A stretch of DNA of 64,000 nucleotides from Pseudomonas fluorescens (GCF_001708445.1 NZ_CP015637.1:2419001-2483000), one strand, 5' to 3'. Positions 11,883 to 20,549 are shown, numbered from the stretch's first letter. Notes: generated by a model not told the origin, from the sequence alone. Translations and numbers: made by a program.

Positions 11883-12898
11883 GCGGCAGTCCTCTTGTCG
11901 GCGATCTTCAGCACAGCCGCCTCGATCTTCGCGGCATTGGGGATGTACAGGTCTTCCAGCGCATCGGAGAACGGCACCGGTGTGTGTGGCGCGGTGACCA
12001 TTTCGATGGGCGCGCGCAGGAACGAAAACCCGCGCTGTGCAACCAAGGCGCTGATATCGGTGGCGATGGAGCAACGTGGGTTGGATTCGTCGATCACCAC
12101 CAGGCGCCCGGTTTTCTCCACGCTTTCGAGGATGCTGTCTTCGTCCAGCGGGCTGGTGGTGCGCAGGTCCAAGACTTCGCAGTCGATACCCTGGCGCGCC
12201 AGGTTGGCCGCGGCTTCCAGGGCGATATGCACCATGCGCCCGTAGGTCACCAGGGTGACGTCATTGCCTTCGCGTACAAAGTTGGCTTCGCCAAAAGGTA
12301 CGGTGTACAGCTCTTCCGGCACTTCGCCCTGCAGGCTGTAGAGCATTTTGTGCTCGAGGAAGATCACCGGGTCGTTGTCGCGGATCGCCTGGATCAGCAT
12401 GCCCTTGGCATCATACGGCGTGGCCGGGCACACCACCTTGAGGCCGGGGATGTGCGTCCACATCGAGGTGAGCATCTGCGAATGCTGGGCCGCGGCGCGC
12501 AGGCCGGCGCCGTACATGGCGCGCACCACCAGCGGCGTGGTGGTCTTGCCACCGAACATATAGCGAAACTTGGCGGCCTGGTTGAGCAACTGGTCGAGGC
12601 AGCAGCCGATAAAGTCGACGAACATCAATTCGCACACCGGGCGCATGCCGCGGGTCGCCGCGCCGACCGCCATGCCGACGTAGCCGACTTCGGACAATGG
12701 CGCATCGAGTACGCGGTCGGGAAACTGCGGGTACAGGCCCTTGGTCACGCCGAGCACGCCCCCCCAGGCATCCTGCTCGCCGGGGGAACCGGTGCCGCCG
12801 GAGACGTCCTGGCCGATGATGAACACACTCTGGTCCCGGCGCATTTCCTGGGCCAGGGCTTCGTTGATAGCTTGCTGATAACTGATTTTGCGAGCCAT
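11879..12898 (-). CDS. acoB: acetoin dehydrogenase E1 beta subunit
   Basis: 339 residues, full length for the E1-beta (transketolase-like) family: MARKISYQQAINEALAQEM, IIGQDVSGGTG, RVLDAPLSEVGYVGMAVGAA, and the C-terminal transketolase domain VTLVTYGRMVH / VVIDESNPRC. With AcoA it forms the thiamine diphosphate heterotetramer that cleaves acetoin into acetaldehyde and a hydroxyethyl-TPP unit. It lies 39 bp downstream of acoA and overlaps acoC by four bases, so the three are one transcript. Confidence 0.94.
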   Translation of the reverse strand: MARKISYQQAINEALAQEMRRDQSVFIIGQDVSGGTGSPGEQDAWGGVLGVTKGLYPQFPDRVLDAPLSEVGYVGMAVGAATRGMRPVCELMFVDFIGCCLDQLLNQAAKFRYMFGGKTTTPLVVRAMYGAGLRAAAQHSQMLTSMWTHIPGLKVVCPATPYDAKGMLIQAIRDNDPVIFLEHKMLYSLQGEVPEELYTVPFGEANFVREGNDVTLVTYGRMVHIALEAAANLARQGIDCEVLDLRTTSPLDEDSILESVEKTGRLVVIDESNPRCSIATDISALVAQRGFSFLRAPIEMVTAPHTPVPFSDALEDLYIPNAAKIEAAVLKIADKRTAA

Positions 12899-12937
12899 GA
12901 CGGTCTCTCCACGAATTGTTTTTGTAGTGGGTGGCGA

Positions 12938-13915
12938 TTAGCGGTAAGCCACGTAGACATCGCTGAGCAGGTCGGCGGCCTGGGGCTTGGGATCGGACTT
13001 GGCCAGGCGCACGGCGTCTTCGATCAGTTGTGCGACCTCTGCGTCGATGCGCTCGAATTGCGCCGCATCGAGCCAGCCTTCGGCGTTGCAGCGTTGACGA
13101 AACAGCGCCAGGCAATCGTGGGATTCGCGCAGGTTCTTGACTTCATCCGGGCCGCGATAGGTTTGCGCATCGCCTTCGAAGTGGCCGTAGAAACGGCTCA
13201 GCTTGACCTCCACCAGGGTCGGTCCCTGGCCATTGCGCGCGCGCTCCACGGCCACGCCAAGGGCTGCGTGCACGGCGAAGAAATCATTGCCATCGACAAT
13301 CACCCCCGGCATGCCAAAGCCCACGGCGCGCTCGGCAATGTCCTTGCACGCCACCGACCAGCCTGAACCGGTGGCTTCGGCATAGCCGTTGTTTTCCGCG
13401 ACGAACAGGCACGGCAGCTTCATGATCGAGGCCAGGTTCATGGCTTCGAACACCGCCCCCTCGTTGGAGCCGCCGTCGCCGAAAAACGCCACGGCCACAC
13501 CCTGGCTGCCCTTGAGCTTGGAGGCCAGCGCCGCACCGGCCGCCAACGGCGCACCGGCACCGACAATGCCGTTGGCGCCGAGCATGCCTTTCTCCTGGTC
13601 GGCGATGTGCATGGAGCCGCCTTTGCCGCCGCACACGCCGGTTTTCTTGCCATAGATCTCGGCCATCATGCCGAACACATCCACGCCCTTGGCGATGCAA
13701 TGGCCGTGGCCACGGTGGTTGGAGGCGATGCAATCTTCATCGTTGAGGTGCGCCATCACTCCCGCTGCGCTGGCTTCCTGGCCGGCATACAGGTGCACGA
13801 AACCGGGGATCTCGCCGGTGGCGAATTCCACATGCAGGCGTTCTTCGAAATCACGGATGGTGCGCATCACGGTGTAGGCATGCAGCAATTGATCGGTGGA
13901 CAGGTGAGTGGACAT
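12938..13915 (-). CDS. acoA: acetoin dehydrogenase E1 alpha subunit
   Basis: 325 residues with the thiamine-diphosphate motif GDGGSNEGAVFEAMNLAS ... AENN in the middle and GFVHLYAGQEASAAG, NHRGHGHCIAKG near the N-terminus, as in E1-alpha subunits acting on acetoin. ATG 13915 (MSTHLSTDQLL) is preceded by GGAG with good spacing; an in-frame start at 13945 lacks this. A sigma-54 type -24/-12 element lies about 65 bp upstream and AcoR-like palindromes further up, so expression is probably acetoin-induced through AcoR. Confidence 0.94.
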   Translation of the reverse strand: MSTHLSTDQLLHAYTVMRTIRDFEERLHVEFATGEIPGFVHLYAGQEASAAGVMAHLNDEDCIASNHRGHGHCIAKGVDVFGMMAEIYGKKTGVCGGKGGSMHIADQEKGMLGANGIVGAGAPLAAGAALASKLKGSQGVAVAFFGDGGSNEGAVFEAMNLASIMKLPCLFVAENNGYAEATGSGWSVACKDIAERAVGFGMPGVIVDGNDFFAVHAALGVAVERARNGQGPTLVEVKLSRFYGHFEGDAQTYRGPDEVKNLRESHDCLALFRQRCNAEGWLDAAQFERIDAEVAQLIEDAVRLAKSDPKPQAADLLSDVYVAYR

Positions 13916-13978
13916 CTTGTTGTTCTCCAGGTTGTCTCGACACACAAAAGGCTGGCAGCGGCCAGCTGCAACCTGCTC

Positions 13979-13994
13979 AGCACAGCCTGTGCCA
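13979..13994 (-). promoter_or_regulatory. sigma-54 promoter of acoABC
   Basis: Minus-strand TGGCACAGGCTGTGCT has GG-N10-GC and matches the sigma-54 consensus TGGCAC-N5-TTGC closely. It lies about 65 bp upstream of the acoA start and about 120 bp downstream (in reading direction) of the TGAGAC palindromes, the usual spacing for an enhancer-binding regulator. Confidence 0.75.
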
Positions 13995-14101
13995 AGGCGC
14001 GAAAAAACCGCGCAAAGCCTTGATCCAGAGCAGTGCCCCGCGGTTGTGCGGCGACACCCCCGAGCCGCAAAATGAGACGGGCCATTGCAACCTGCCCGCG
14101 G

Positions 14102-14132
14102 TGTCTCAGCCCGAATGAGACGCTGCGTCTCA
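14102..14132. promoter_or_regulatory. probable AcoR upstream activating sites
   Basis: 14116-14132 is the palindrome TGAGAC-GCTGC-GTCTCA; a further half-site TGTCTCA lies at 14102-14108 and another TGAGAC at 14073-14078. The same TGAGAC-N5-GTCTCA motif recurs upstream of the dehydrogenase gene at 17023-17039. Assigning it to AcoR is inference from position in both promoters. Confidence 0.7.
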
Positions 14133-14224
14133 CGCCGGGCAGTTGGTCAGGCCGCCCTTGTCCCTCTGCGCACATGCGCGCTTAATGGCGGGCATAACAA
14201 CAAAGATCGAGAACCGGAGGCCTT

Positions 14225-16084
14225 ATGCTCGCCGCGAACTCCAAGGACCATGTCGACTGCGTCAGTCGCGTGGTGCGCAATGCCGATCGCCTGCCACAGG
14301 CGCCAGTGCCGTCACTCATTTTCGATTCGTGGCGGCGCTCCATGGAACAACACCACCTCGACCCTGGCTCACTGCAAGGCCCGCGCATCCTCAGCGAACC
14401 ACGCCTCAAGGAATGCCGCGAGCGCGCCGAGCTGTTCATGCGCATCGCCAGCGAGGCCGTCGGTCAGCTGCACCACCGTGTGCGCCAGGCCGACTACTGT
14501 GTGATGCTCACCGACGCCCAGGGCCAGACCATCGACCACCGCGTGGACACGGCCATTCGCACCGATTGCCGCAAGGCCGGCCTGTACCTAGGCACCTGCT
14601 GGTCGGAAGCCGAGGAAGGCACGTGTGGCGTGGCCACCGTCCTCACCAGCAAGGCGGCGGTCACGGTGCACAAGCGCGATCACTTCCGTGCAGCCTTTAT
14701 CAGCCTGACCTGCTCCGCCGCGCCGATCTTCGACCCCCAGGGCAACCTGCTGGGGGTGATGGACGCCTCGGCGCTCAAGTCCCCGGATGACCGGCGCAGT
14801 CAGCACCTGGTGCGGCAGATGGTGGCGCAGAGCGCCCAGGCCATCGAGAACGCCTTCTTCATGCACAGCGCCCGCCAGCACTGGGTGCTCCAGGCCCACA
14901 GCACGCCAGGGTATGTCGACAGCCAGCCCGACCTGTTGCTGGCCTGGGACCAGGACGGCCGCCTGCATGCCCTCAACAGCAAAGCGCGCCAGGCCCTGCG
15001 GCTGCGCTTTGGCCAAGTGCCGGAGCATATCGGCGAGGTTTTCGACCTGGACGCCTTGCACGCCGTCACCGATCAATCGACCCAGCAGTTGAACTGGCTC
15101 GGCGAACCTGGCGCGTTACATGTGCGGGTCAACCCACCCCGACGCAAACCGGCGCGGGTGGTTGCAAACACCCAGGTCGACCCGCGCGTGGAAGAACACC
15201 TGCGCCTGGCTGTGCGCGTGAAGGACCGTAACCTGCCGGTGCTGGTGCAAGGTGAAACCGGTGCGGGCAAGGAGGTTTTCGCCCGCCAGTTGCATGAACG
15301 CAGTGCGCGCCGCGAGGGACCGTTCGTGGCAGTGAACTGCGCGGCGATCCCGGAAAACCTGATCGAAAGCGAGCTGTTCGGCTACGTGGCCGGTGCCTTT
15401 ACCGGCGCCTCCAGCAAAGGCATGCCGGGGTTACTGGTGCAGGCCGATGGCGGCACGCTGTTCCTCGATGAAATTGGCGACATGCCGCTGGCCCTGCAGA
15501 CCCGCTTGCTGCGGGTCATGGCCGAAGGTGAAGTGGCCCCGCTGGGCGCCGCGAAAACCCGCGCAGTGAATATCCAAGTGATCTGCGCCAGCCACCGTGA
15601 CCTGGCCGCGCTGGTGAGCGAGGGGCGGTTTCGCGAGGACCTGTACTTTCGCCTGGGTTGTGCGCGCTTCTGCCTGCCGCCCCTGCGCGAACGCAGTGAC
15701 AAGCTGGCCTTGATCAACCGGCTGGTGACCCAGGAAGCCCGCGGCGGTGGCATCTCGGTGGGCATCGCCCCGGCCGCGCTGGAGTTGCTGCTGGGCTATG
15801 CCTGGCCGGGCAATGTGCGGCAACTGCGCCATGTACTGGCGTATGCCTGTGCGGTGTGCGAGGGCGGTACGATCCAGCTGGCGGATTTACCCGTGGAAGT
15901 GCGCGGCGAGCGGGCCGAGGCCGATGTGCAAGCCCCTGTCAGCCCGGAGCGCCAGGTGGTGCTGGATGCGTTGATTCGGCATCGCTGGAAGCCATTACCG
16001 ACGGCGCAGGCATTGGGGATTTCCAGAGCGACACTCTACCGACGCGTCAACCAGTTGGGCATCGACATGCCGGGCAAACACTGA
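14225..16084 (+). CDS. acoR: sigma-54-dependent activator of acetoin catabolism
   Basis: 619 residues: GAF-type sensing region in the first 320, then an AAA+ sigma-54 interaction domain (Walker A GETGAGKEV near 345, the loop GAFTGA near 390, Walker B GGTLFLDEIGDM near 415) and a C-terminal Fis-type helix-turn-helix (PTAQALGISRATLYRRVNQLG). The full GAFTGA loop means it should contact sigma-54 polymerase. The ATG at 14225 follows GGAGGCCTT. It is transcribed divergently from acoABC, with TGAGAC palindromes in between, and is the expected activator of both acoABC and the butanediol dehydrogenase gene. Confidence 0.92.
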   Translation: MLAANSKDHVDCVSRVVRNADRLPQAPVPSLIFDSWRRSMEQHHLDPGSLQGPRILSEPRLKECRERAELFMRIASEAVGQLHHRVRQADYCVMLTDAQGQTIDHRVDTAIRTDCRKAGLYLGTCWSEAEEGTCGVATVLTSKAAVTVHKRDHFRAAFISLTCSAAPIFDPQGNLLGVMDASALKSPDDRRSQHLVRQMVAQSAQAIENAFFMHSARQHWVLQAHSTPGYVDSQPDLLLAWDQDGRLHALNSKARQALRLRFGQVPEHIGEVFDLDALHAVTDQSTQQLNWLGEPGALHVRVNPPRRKPARVVANTQVDPRVEEHLRLAVRVKDRNLPVLVQGETGAGKEVFARQLHERSARREGPFVAVNCAAIPENLIESELFGYVAGAFTGASSKGMPGLLVQADGGTLFLDEIGDMPLALQTRLLRVMAEGEVAPLGAAKTRAVNIQVICASHRDLAALVSEGRFREDLYFRLGCARFCLPPLRERSDKLALINRLVTQEARGGGISVGIAPAALELLLGYAWPGNVRQLRHVLAYACAVCEGGTIQLADLPVEVRGERAEADVQAPVSPERQVVLDALIRHRWKPLPTAQALGISRATLYRRVNQLGIDMPGKH

Positions 16085-16085
16085 A

Positions 16086-16116
16086 CCTGTGGGAGGGGCT
16101 TGCCCCCCTCCCACAC
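16086..16116. terminator. hairpin after acoR
   Basis: GTGGGAGGGGCTTGCCCCCCTCCCAC forms a strong stem between the convergent acoR and dehydrogenase genes. It is of the Pseudomonas GTGGGAGGGGCTTGCCCCC REP class and has no T run, so terminator activity is inferred. Confidence 0.5.
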
Positions 16117-16140
16117 CGGACCGATGCAGACCCCGAGGTA

Positions 16141-16935
16141 TCAGCGGTAGACCAGGCCACCATCGATCAACGGGGACTGCCCGGTCATGTAATCCGCATC
16201 CGGCCCCGCCAGGTAAGCCACCAGCCCCGCCACATCCTCTGGGGTTTCCGCACGGCCCAGGGCGATGCCGTCCACGTACTTCTTGTAGGTGGCCCCCACC
16301 TCGGCACCAGTGATCTCGGCCATGCGCTTGTCGATCTCGACCCACATGTCCGTGCCCACCACACCGGGGCAATATGCGTTGACCGTAATCCCGACGCTGG
16401 CCAGTTCCTTGGCTGCCGCCTGGGTCAAGGCGCGCACGGCGAACTTGGTCGCCGAGTACACGCCAAGCAGGGCGAAACCTTCATGCCCAGCAATCGAGCA
16501 GGCGTTGATGATCTTGCCCTTCTGCTTGAGCGCCTTGAATTTATTGCCGGCCGCCTGGATGCCCCACAACACCCCCTGCACGTTGATGCCCAGGGTGCGT
16601 TCGACCTGTTCCGGGGTCACGTCCAACAGCGAATCGATCTGCGCCACCCCGGCGTTGTTGACGATGATGTCGAAGCCACCCAGGGTCTGGTGCGCGTGCT
16701 CCACGGCCGCCACCACCTGCTCGCGCTTGGACACATCAGCGATGAACACCGAAGCCTTGCGCCCCAGGGCCACCACTTCGGCGGCTACCGCTTCAAGCTT
16801 GGCGCCATTGATGTCGACCAGGGCGATATCCGCACCGTCCCGTGCCAGGCGCAAGGCGATGGCTCGGCCAATGCCTTGCCCGGCGCCGGTCACCAGCGCA
16901 ACTTTTCCAGCGATGACTTTTCCAGCAGTACTCAT
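16141..16935 (-). CDS. short-chain dehydrogenase: acetoin reductase / 2,3-butanediol dehydrogenase
   Basis: 264 residues of a classical SDR: cofactor motif TGAGQGIGRAIAL, VNNAGVAQ, catalytic Ser in ACSIAG and YSATK. The overall sequence, including GKIINACSIAGHEGF and TGQSPLIDGG, fits acetoin/diacetyl reductases (BudC/ButA type), which interconvert 2,3-butanediol and acetoin with NAD(H), so it would feed butanediol into the aco pathway. ATG 16935 follows AGGAG. An AcoR-type palindrome lies about 90 bp upstream. It sits convergent to acoR. Confidence 0.85.
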   Translation of the reverse strand: MSTAGKVIAGKVALVTGAGQGIGRAIALRLARDGADIALVDINGAKLEAVAAEVVALGRKASVFIADVSKREQVVAAVEHAHQTLGGFDIIVNNAGVAQIDSLLDVTPEQVERTLGINVQGVLWGIQAAGNKFKALKQKGKIINACSIAGHEGFALLGVYSATKFAVRALTQAAAKELASVGITVNAYCPGVVGTDMWVEIDKRMAEITGAEVGATYKKYVDGIALGRAETPEDVAGLVAYLAGPDADYMTGQSPLIDGGLVYR

Positions 16936-16985
16936 GACGAACTCCTGCAATGATCAGAGAAGCCTCGTCTATCGCAGGTCCGCGC

Positions 16986-17001
16986 CGCAGCTGTCGAGCC
17001 G
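16986..17001 (-). promoter_or_regulatory. possible sigma-54 promoter of the butanediol dehydrogenase gene
   Basis: Minus-strand CGGCTCGACAGCTGC keeps GG-N10-GC but is otherwise weak. It lies only about 22 bp from the palindrome at 17023-17039, closer than usual for an activator of this class. Confidence 0.35.
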
Positions 17002-17016
17002 CGAGTGGATCGACGT

Positions 17017-17045
17017 GCGGGCTGAGACGCGATGTCTCAGCCCGC
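17017..17045. promoter_or_regulatory. perfect 12-bp-arm palindrome, probable AcoR site
   Basis: GCGGGCTGAGAC-GCGAT-GTCTCAGCCCGC is a perfect inverted repeat whose core TGAGAC-N5-GTCTCA matches the site before acoA. It lies between the dehydrogenase gene and the divergent TonB receptor gene. Confidence 0.7.
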
Positions 17046-17126
17046 GCCTGGCCTGAACGCTTGTAAAACCGCGCCGTTATGCCTAGCTTATGCGCCCCTC
17101 GCCCCGCGCTTCTAAGGCCCTGCCCC

Positions 17127-19286
17127 ATGGTTTTGCGTTTTCGCCCCGTCGTCACTTCCCGCTTCGCCCTCGGCTTGCTGCTCAGCGGCGGTATTGGCAA
17201 CAGCCTGGCGGCGGAGATCGAACTGCCGGCGGTGAACGTCCAGGGCCAGGACGAGTCCGGTTATCGCAGTGAAACTGCCGCCGTCGGCGGCTTCAGTGAA
17301 GCGCCGCTGCTGGACACCCCCGCCTCGATCACGGTGATCAACGCCGCGCTGATCAAGGACCAGCAAGCGCGCCTGCTCAGTGAAGTGCTACGCAACGATG
17401 CCTCGGTGGGCGACAGCTATGCGCCGATCGGCTATTACGAAAACTTCGTGGTGCGCGGCTTCTCGCTGAATGCCGCGAGCAGCTACAAGATCAACGGGCG
17501 CACCATCACCGGCGAACAGAACGTCGCGCTGGAAAACAAGCAGCAGGTGGAAGTGCTCAAGGGCCTGGCCGGTTTGCAGAGCGGGATTTCCGAGCCCAGC
17601 GGCGTGATCAACTACGTGACCAAGCGCCCGGAAGACGTACGCTCGGTGACGGTCTCCACCGACGATCGCGGCAGCGGCTATCTCGCCACCGATGTCGGCG
17701 GCTGGTTTGGCAGCGAGCAGCAATTGGGCCTGCGCGCCAACGTCGCCCATGAAGACCTCAACTCCTACGTGGAGCACGCCAACGGCCAGCGGGATTTTGT
17801 GTCCCTGGCCTTCGACTGGAACATCAGCCCCGACGCCGTGCTGCAGCTGGATGCGGAATACCAGAACAAGCAACAACGCTCGGTGCCGGGCTATCAATTG
17901 CTCGGCGGTACGCAAGTGCCCCACGACGCCTCGCCGAAAAAACTGCTGGGCCATCAAACCGGCTCCAAGCAGGTCGGCATCGATTCGTTGAACCTCAACG
18001 GCACGTTCGAGTACCGCTTCAGCGACCAGTGGAAAGGCAGTGTCAGCGCGGCGCGCAGCAAAGTGGTGATTGATGACTACAGTTCGTTTGCGTGGGGCTG
18101 CTATGGCTCGACCAGTTGCACCTCCAGCGTGCCGAACTACTTCAGCCCCGAAGGCAACTACGACGTCTACGACTACCGCAGCCCCGACGACACCCGCCGT
18201 GACGATGAAGTCCAGGCGGCGATGACCGGCATGTTCGACACCGCAGGCATCGGCCATGAACTGACCTTCGGCACCAGCGCATTTCGCCGGGTGATCGACA
18301 AGCGTAAGTTCGTCAACGAGTACATCGGCACGACCAATATCGACGAGGATGCGCCGAGCTTCACGCCCACCGACAAACCGTTGAACGCCCGCCATCGCAA
18401 CCTCGACAGCCGCCAGTACGGCGTGTTCGTCACCGACCGCCTCCGCTTCAATGAGCACTGGCAAACCATCCTCGGCGGTCGCGAAGTGCGCCTGGATGAA
18501 AAAGCCTTCGACGACAATGGCGACCCGGCGCGCCATACCCAGCAATACGTGTTCCTGCCCCAGGCGTCGCTGATCTACAAACCGGTGGAAGACATTTCGC
18601 TGTACACCACCTACAGCAAGGGCTTGTCCCTGGGCGGCACGGCGCCGTGGTTTGCGACCAACCCGGGCGAAACCCTGGCGCCGACCGTGTCGCGGCAGAT
18701 CGAAGCCGGGGTGAAATACGACTGGCGCCGCATCAGCTTCGCCGCCGCCGTCTTCCAGACGCGCCAGGCCTACCAGTACGCCAAGCCGGATGACACCGGG
18801 GCCTTCACTTATGTGCAACAGGGCGAGCAGAAGAACACTGGCGTGGAATTGTCGGCCAACGGCTGGGCGACCGAGCGCTTGCAGATCGCAACCAGCGTGG
18901 CGGCGATTCGTGCACGAGTCAGCGGCAGCGGCACAGCGGCCTACGAAGACCACCAGGCGATCAACGTGCCCAAGCTGCGCGCCAGTGTGTACGCCGATTA
19001 TGCGTTGCCATGGGTCAATGGCCTGGCGCTGCACGGCGGCGTGCAATACAGCGCCAAGAAGTACGCCAATCGCACCGGCAATGTCGAAGTCGGAGATTAC
19101 GCGGTGGTCAACGTCGGCAGCCGCTACAGCACCCGCGTCGACGGGTATGAAACCGTGTTTCGCCTGAGCGTCGACAACCTGTTCGACAAGCGCTACTGGC
19201 GCGACGCAGGCGAGTACATGGGCGATGACTACCTGTTCCAGGGCGCGCCGCTGACGGCGCGCCTGAGTGCTACGGTGAACTTCTGA
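17127..19286 (+). CDS. TonB-dependent siderophore receptor (no signalling domain)
   Basis: 719 residues. A signal peptide (LGLLLSGGIGNSLAAE) is followed by a plug domain (ASITVINAALIKDQQ, NFVVRGFSLNAASSYKINGR, VEVLKGLAGLQSGISEPSGVINYVTKRP) and a 22-strand-type barrel ending in RLSATVNF with the terminal Phe of outer membrane proteins. There is no N-terminal STN domain, so it should not signal to an anti-sigma factor, unlike FpvA. The ligand is unknown, probably a ferric siderophore. ATG 17127 places the signal peptide correctly. It faces the butanediol dehydrogenase gene across a shared palindrome. Confidence 0.87.
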   Translation: MVLRFRPVVTSRFALGLLLSGGIGNSLAAEIELPAVNVQGQDESGYRSETAAVGGFSEAPLLDTPASITVINAALIKDQQARLLSEVLRNDASVGDSYAPIGYYENFVVRGFSLNAASSYKINGRTITGEQNVALENKQQVEVLKGLAGLQSGISEPSGVINYVTKRPEDVRSVTVSTDDRGSGYLATDVGGWFGSEQQLGLRANVAHEDLNSYVEHANGQRDFVSLAFDWNISPDAVLQLDAEYQNKQQRSVPGYQLLGGTQVPHDASPKKLLGHQTGSKQVGIDSLNLNGTFEYRFSDQWKGSVSAARSKVVIDDYSSFAWGCYGSTSCTSSVPNYFSPEGNYDVYDYRSPDDTRRDDEVQAAMTGMFDTAGIGHELTFGTSAFRRVIDKRKFVNEYIGTTNIDEDAPSFTPTDKPLNARHRNLDSRQYGVFVTDRLRFNEHWQTILGGREVRLDEKAFDDNGDPARHTQQYVFLPQASLIYKPVEDISLYTTYSKGLSLGGTAPWFATNPGETLAPTVSRQIEAGVKYDWRRISFAAAVFQTRQAYQYAKPDDTGAFTYVQQGEQKNTGVELSANGWATERLQIATSVAAIRARVSGSGTAAYEDHQAINVPKLRASVYADYALPWVNGLALHGGVQYSAKKYANRTGNVEVGDYAVVNVGSRYSTRVDGYETVFRLSVDNLFDKRYWRDAGEYMGDDYLFQGAPLTARLSATVNF

Positions 19287-19290
19287 TCGC

Positions 19291-19728
19291 TTATTTGGGC
19301 ATCTTGCGAAAGCCGACGGCCAGGCGGTTCCAGCTGTTGATCGTGGAGATCGCCACGCTCAGGTCGACCTGTTCCTGAGCGCTGAATTCGGCGGCCAGCG
19401 CGTTGTAGTCTTCGTCAGGGGCATGGGTCTGGCTGAGCAGGGTCAGGCTTTCGGCCCAGGCCAGGGCGGCGCGTTCACGCGGGGTGAAGAACGGCGTTTC
19501 ACGCCAGGCCGACAAGGTGTACAGGCGCCGTTCGGTTTCACCGCCCTTGCGCGCATCGGCGGTGTGCATGTCCAGGCAGAATGCGCAGCCGTTGATCTGG
19601 GAAACACGCAGGCGCACCAGCTCCAGCAGCGGCAGCTCGATGGACAGTTTGCCGACGGCAGCTTCCAGGGCGCGCATGGCTTTCATGGCGTCCGGGGAGG
19701 CGGTGTAGAAATCGGTACGGGTTTGCAT
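19291..19728 (-). CDS. AhpD-like carboxymuconolactone decarboxylase family protein
   Basis: 145 residues with the CxxC-H motif INGCAFCLDMHTADARKGGE of the AhpD/CMD fold, then ERAALAWAESLT. Proteins of this type are often peroxidase-like, using the cysteine pair; the true substrate is unknown. It ends 4 bp from the convergent TonB receptor gene. The start ATG 19728 is preceded by GGAGTTCCATC in reading direction, a fair ribosome site. Confidence 0.85.
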   Translation of the reverse strand: MQTRTDFYTASPDAMKAMRALEAAVGKLSIELPLLELVRLRVSQINGCAFCLDMHTADARKGGETERRLYTLSAWRETPFFTPRERAALAWAESLTLLSQTHAPDEDYNALAAEFSAQEQVDLSVAISTINSWNRLAVGFRKMPK

Positions 19729-19905
19729 GATGGAACTCCAGGGCGGTGAGGATTGATGGCTAGGTTAGTCACCGCCGTGGTCGGGAAAAATATCCAATTG
19801 CGCAGAAGATCAGGTGACCAATTGTGGGAGCAGGCCGCCCTTATCAAACATAAATAATTTATTGATTATTAAGGATTAAAATCTCTTCCTAAGTGACCAC
19901 ATTTT

Positions 19906-20052
19906 TTGTGGCGAGCGGGCTTGCCCCGCGTTGGGCCGCGAAGCGGCCCCTGACAAAGACACCTGCGCGGTGTCAGGTACGCCTCAGTGGCTGGTTGGGG
20001 GGCCGCTTCGCGGCCCAACGCGGGGCAAGCCCGCTCGCCACAACAGCCCGCT
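19906..20052. repeat. REPIN with long inverted arms
   Basis: TTGTGGCGAGCGGGCTTGCCCC and its complement (GGGGCAAGCCCGCTCGCCACAA) enclose GCGTTGGGCCGCGAAGCGGCCCC / GGGGGCCGCTTCGCGGCCCAACGC. Same family as those at 5057-5176 and 10540-10705. The interval 19729-20078 otherwise holds an AT-rich stretch (19845-19885) and no gene. Confidence 0.8.
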
Positions 20053-20054
20053 CG

Positions 20055-20075
20055 CCCCCCCCCCCCCCCAAAAAA
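20055..20075. other. homopolymer C15A6 interrupting a REP copy
   Basis: Fifteen C followed by six A replace the expected end (CACAA) of a third REP arm. Such a run is unusual here and could be a sequencing or gap-closure artefact. Confidence 0.7.
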
Positions 20076-20078
20076 GCA

Positions 20079-20549
20079 CTACCCCGGCAACGGCATCACG
20101 CGCAGCGGCCGCACCGATTTGTAGGAAAAGCTCGAGTAAATCTCCTTCACGCAGGGCAGCGTCTGTAACACCTCCCGCGCGAACTCGCCGAATGACTCCA
20201 GGTCTTTGGCCACCACCTCCAACAGGAAGTCATAACGCCCCGACACGTTATGACACGCCACGATTTCCGGTATCGCCAACAGCCGCTGCTCGAAGGCGCG
20301 GGCGATTTCCTGGGTGTGGCTCTCCATCATGATGCTGACAAACGCCGTTACGCCATAGCCCAGGGCCTTGGGCGACAGGATCGCCTGGTAGCCGCTGATC
20401 ACCCCGCTCTCTTCCAGGTGTCGGACCCGGCGCCAGCACGGCGAAGTGGTGAGCGCGACGCGGTCGGCCAGTTCGGCCACGGTCAGGCGGGCATTGCCTT
20501 GCAATGCGTTTAAAAGGGCTTTGTCGGTGCGGTCCAGACTGACGGGCAT
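20079..20549 (-). CDS. Lrp/AsnC-family regulator of methionine gamma-lyase (MdeR-like)
   Basis: 156 residues: N-terminal winged helix (LDRTDKALLNALQGNARLTVAELADRVALTTSPCWRRVRHLEESG) and a C-terminal RAM domain (VTAFVSIMMESHTQE, VSGRYDFLLEVVAKDLESF). ATG 20549 follows GAGGCACGTT. It is divergent from the methionine gamma-lyase gene with 123 bp between them; in P. putida an Lrp-type activator, MdeR, has this same arrangement with mdeA, so control of the lyase by methionine is likely. Confidence 0.88.
   Translation of the reverse strand: MPVSLDRTDKALLNALQGNARLTVAELADRVALTTSPCWRRVRHLEESGVISGYQAILSPKALGYGVTAFVSIMMESHTQEIARAFEQRLLAIPEIVACHNVSGRYDFLLEVVAKDLESFGEFAREVLQTLPCVKEIYSSFSYKSVRPLRVMPLPG

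Noticed and set aside
17388..19046. 552-codon open frame on the minus strand inside the TonB receptor gene
   Set aside because: The plus-strand receptor has signal peptide, plug and barrel end; the antisense frame has only compositional repeats.
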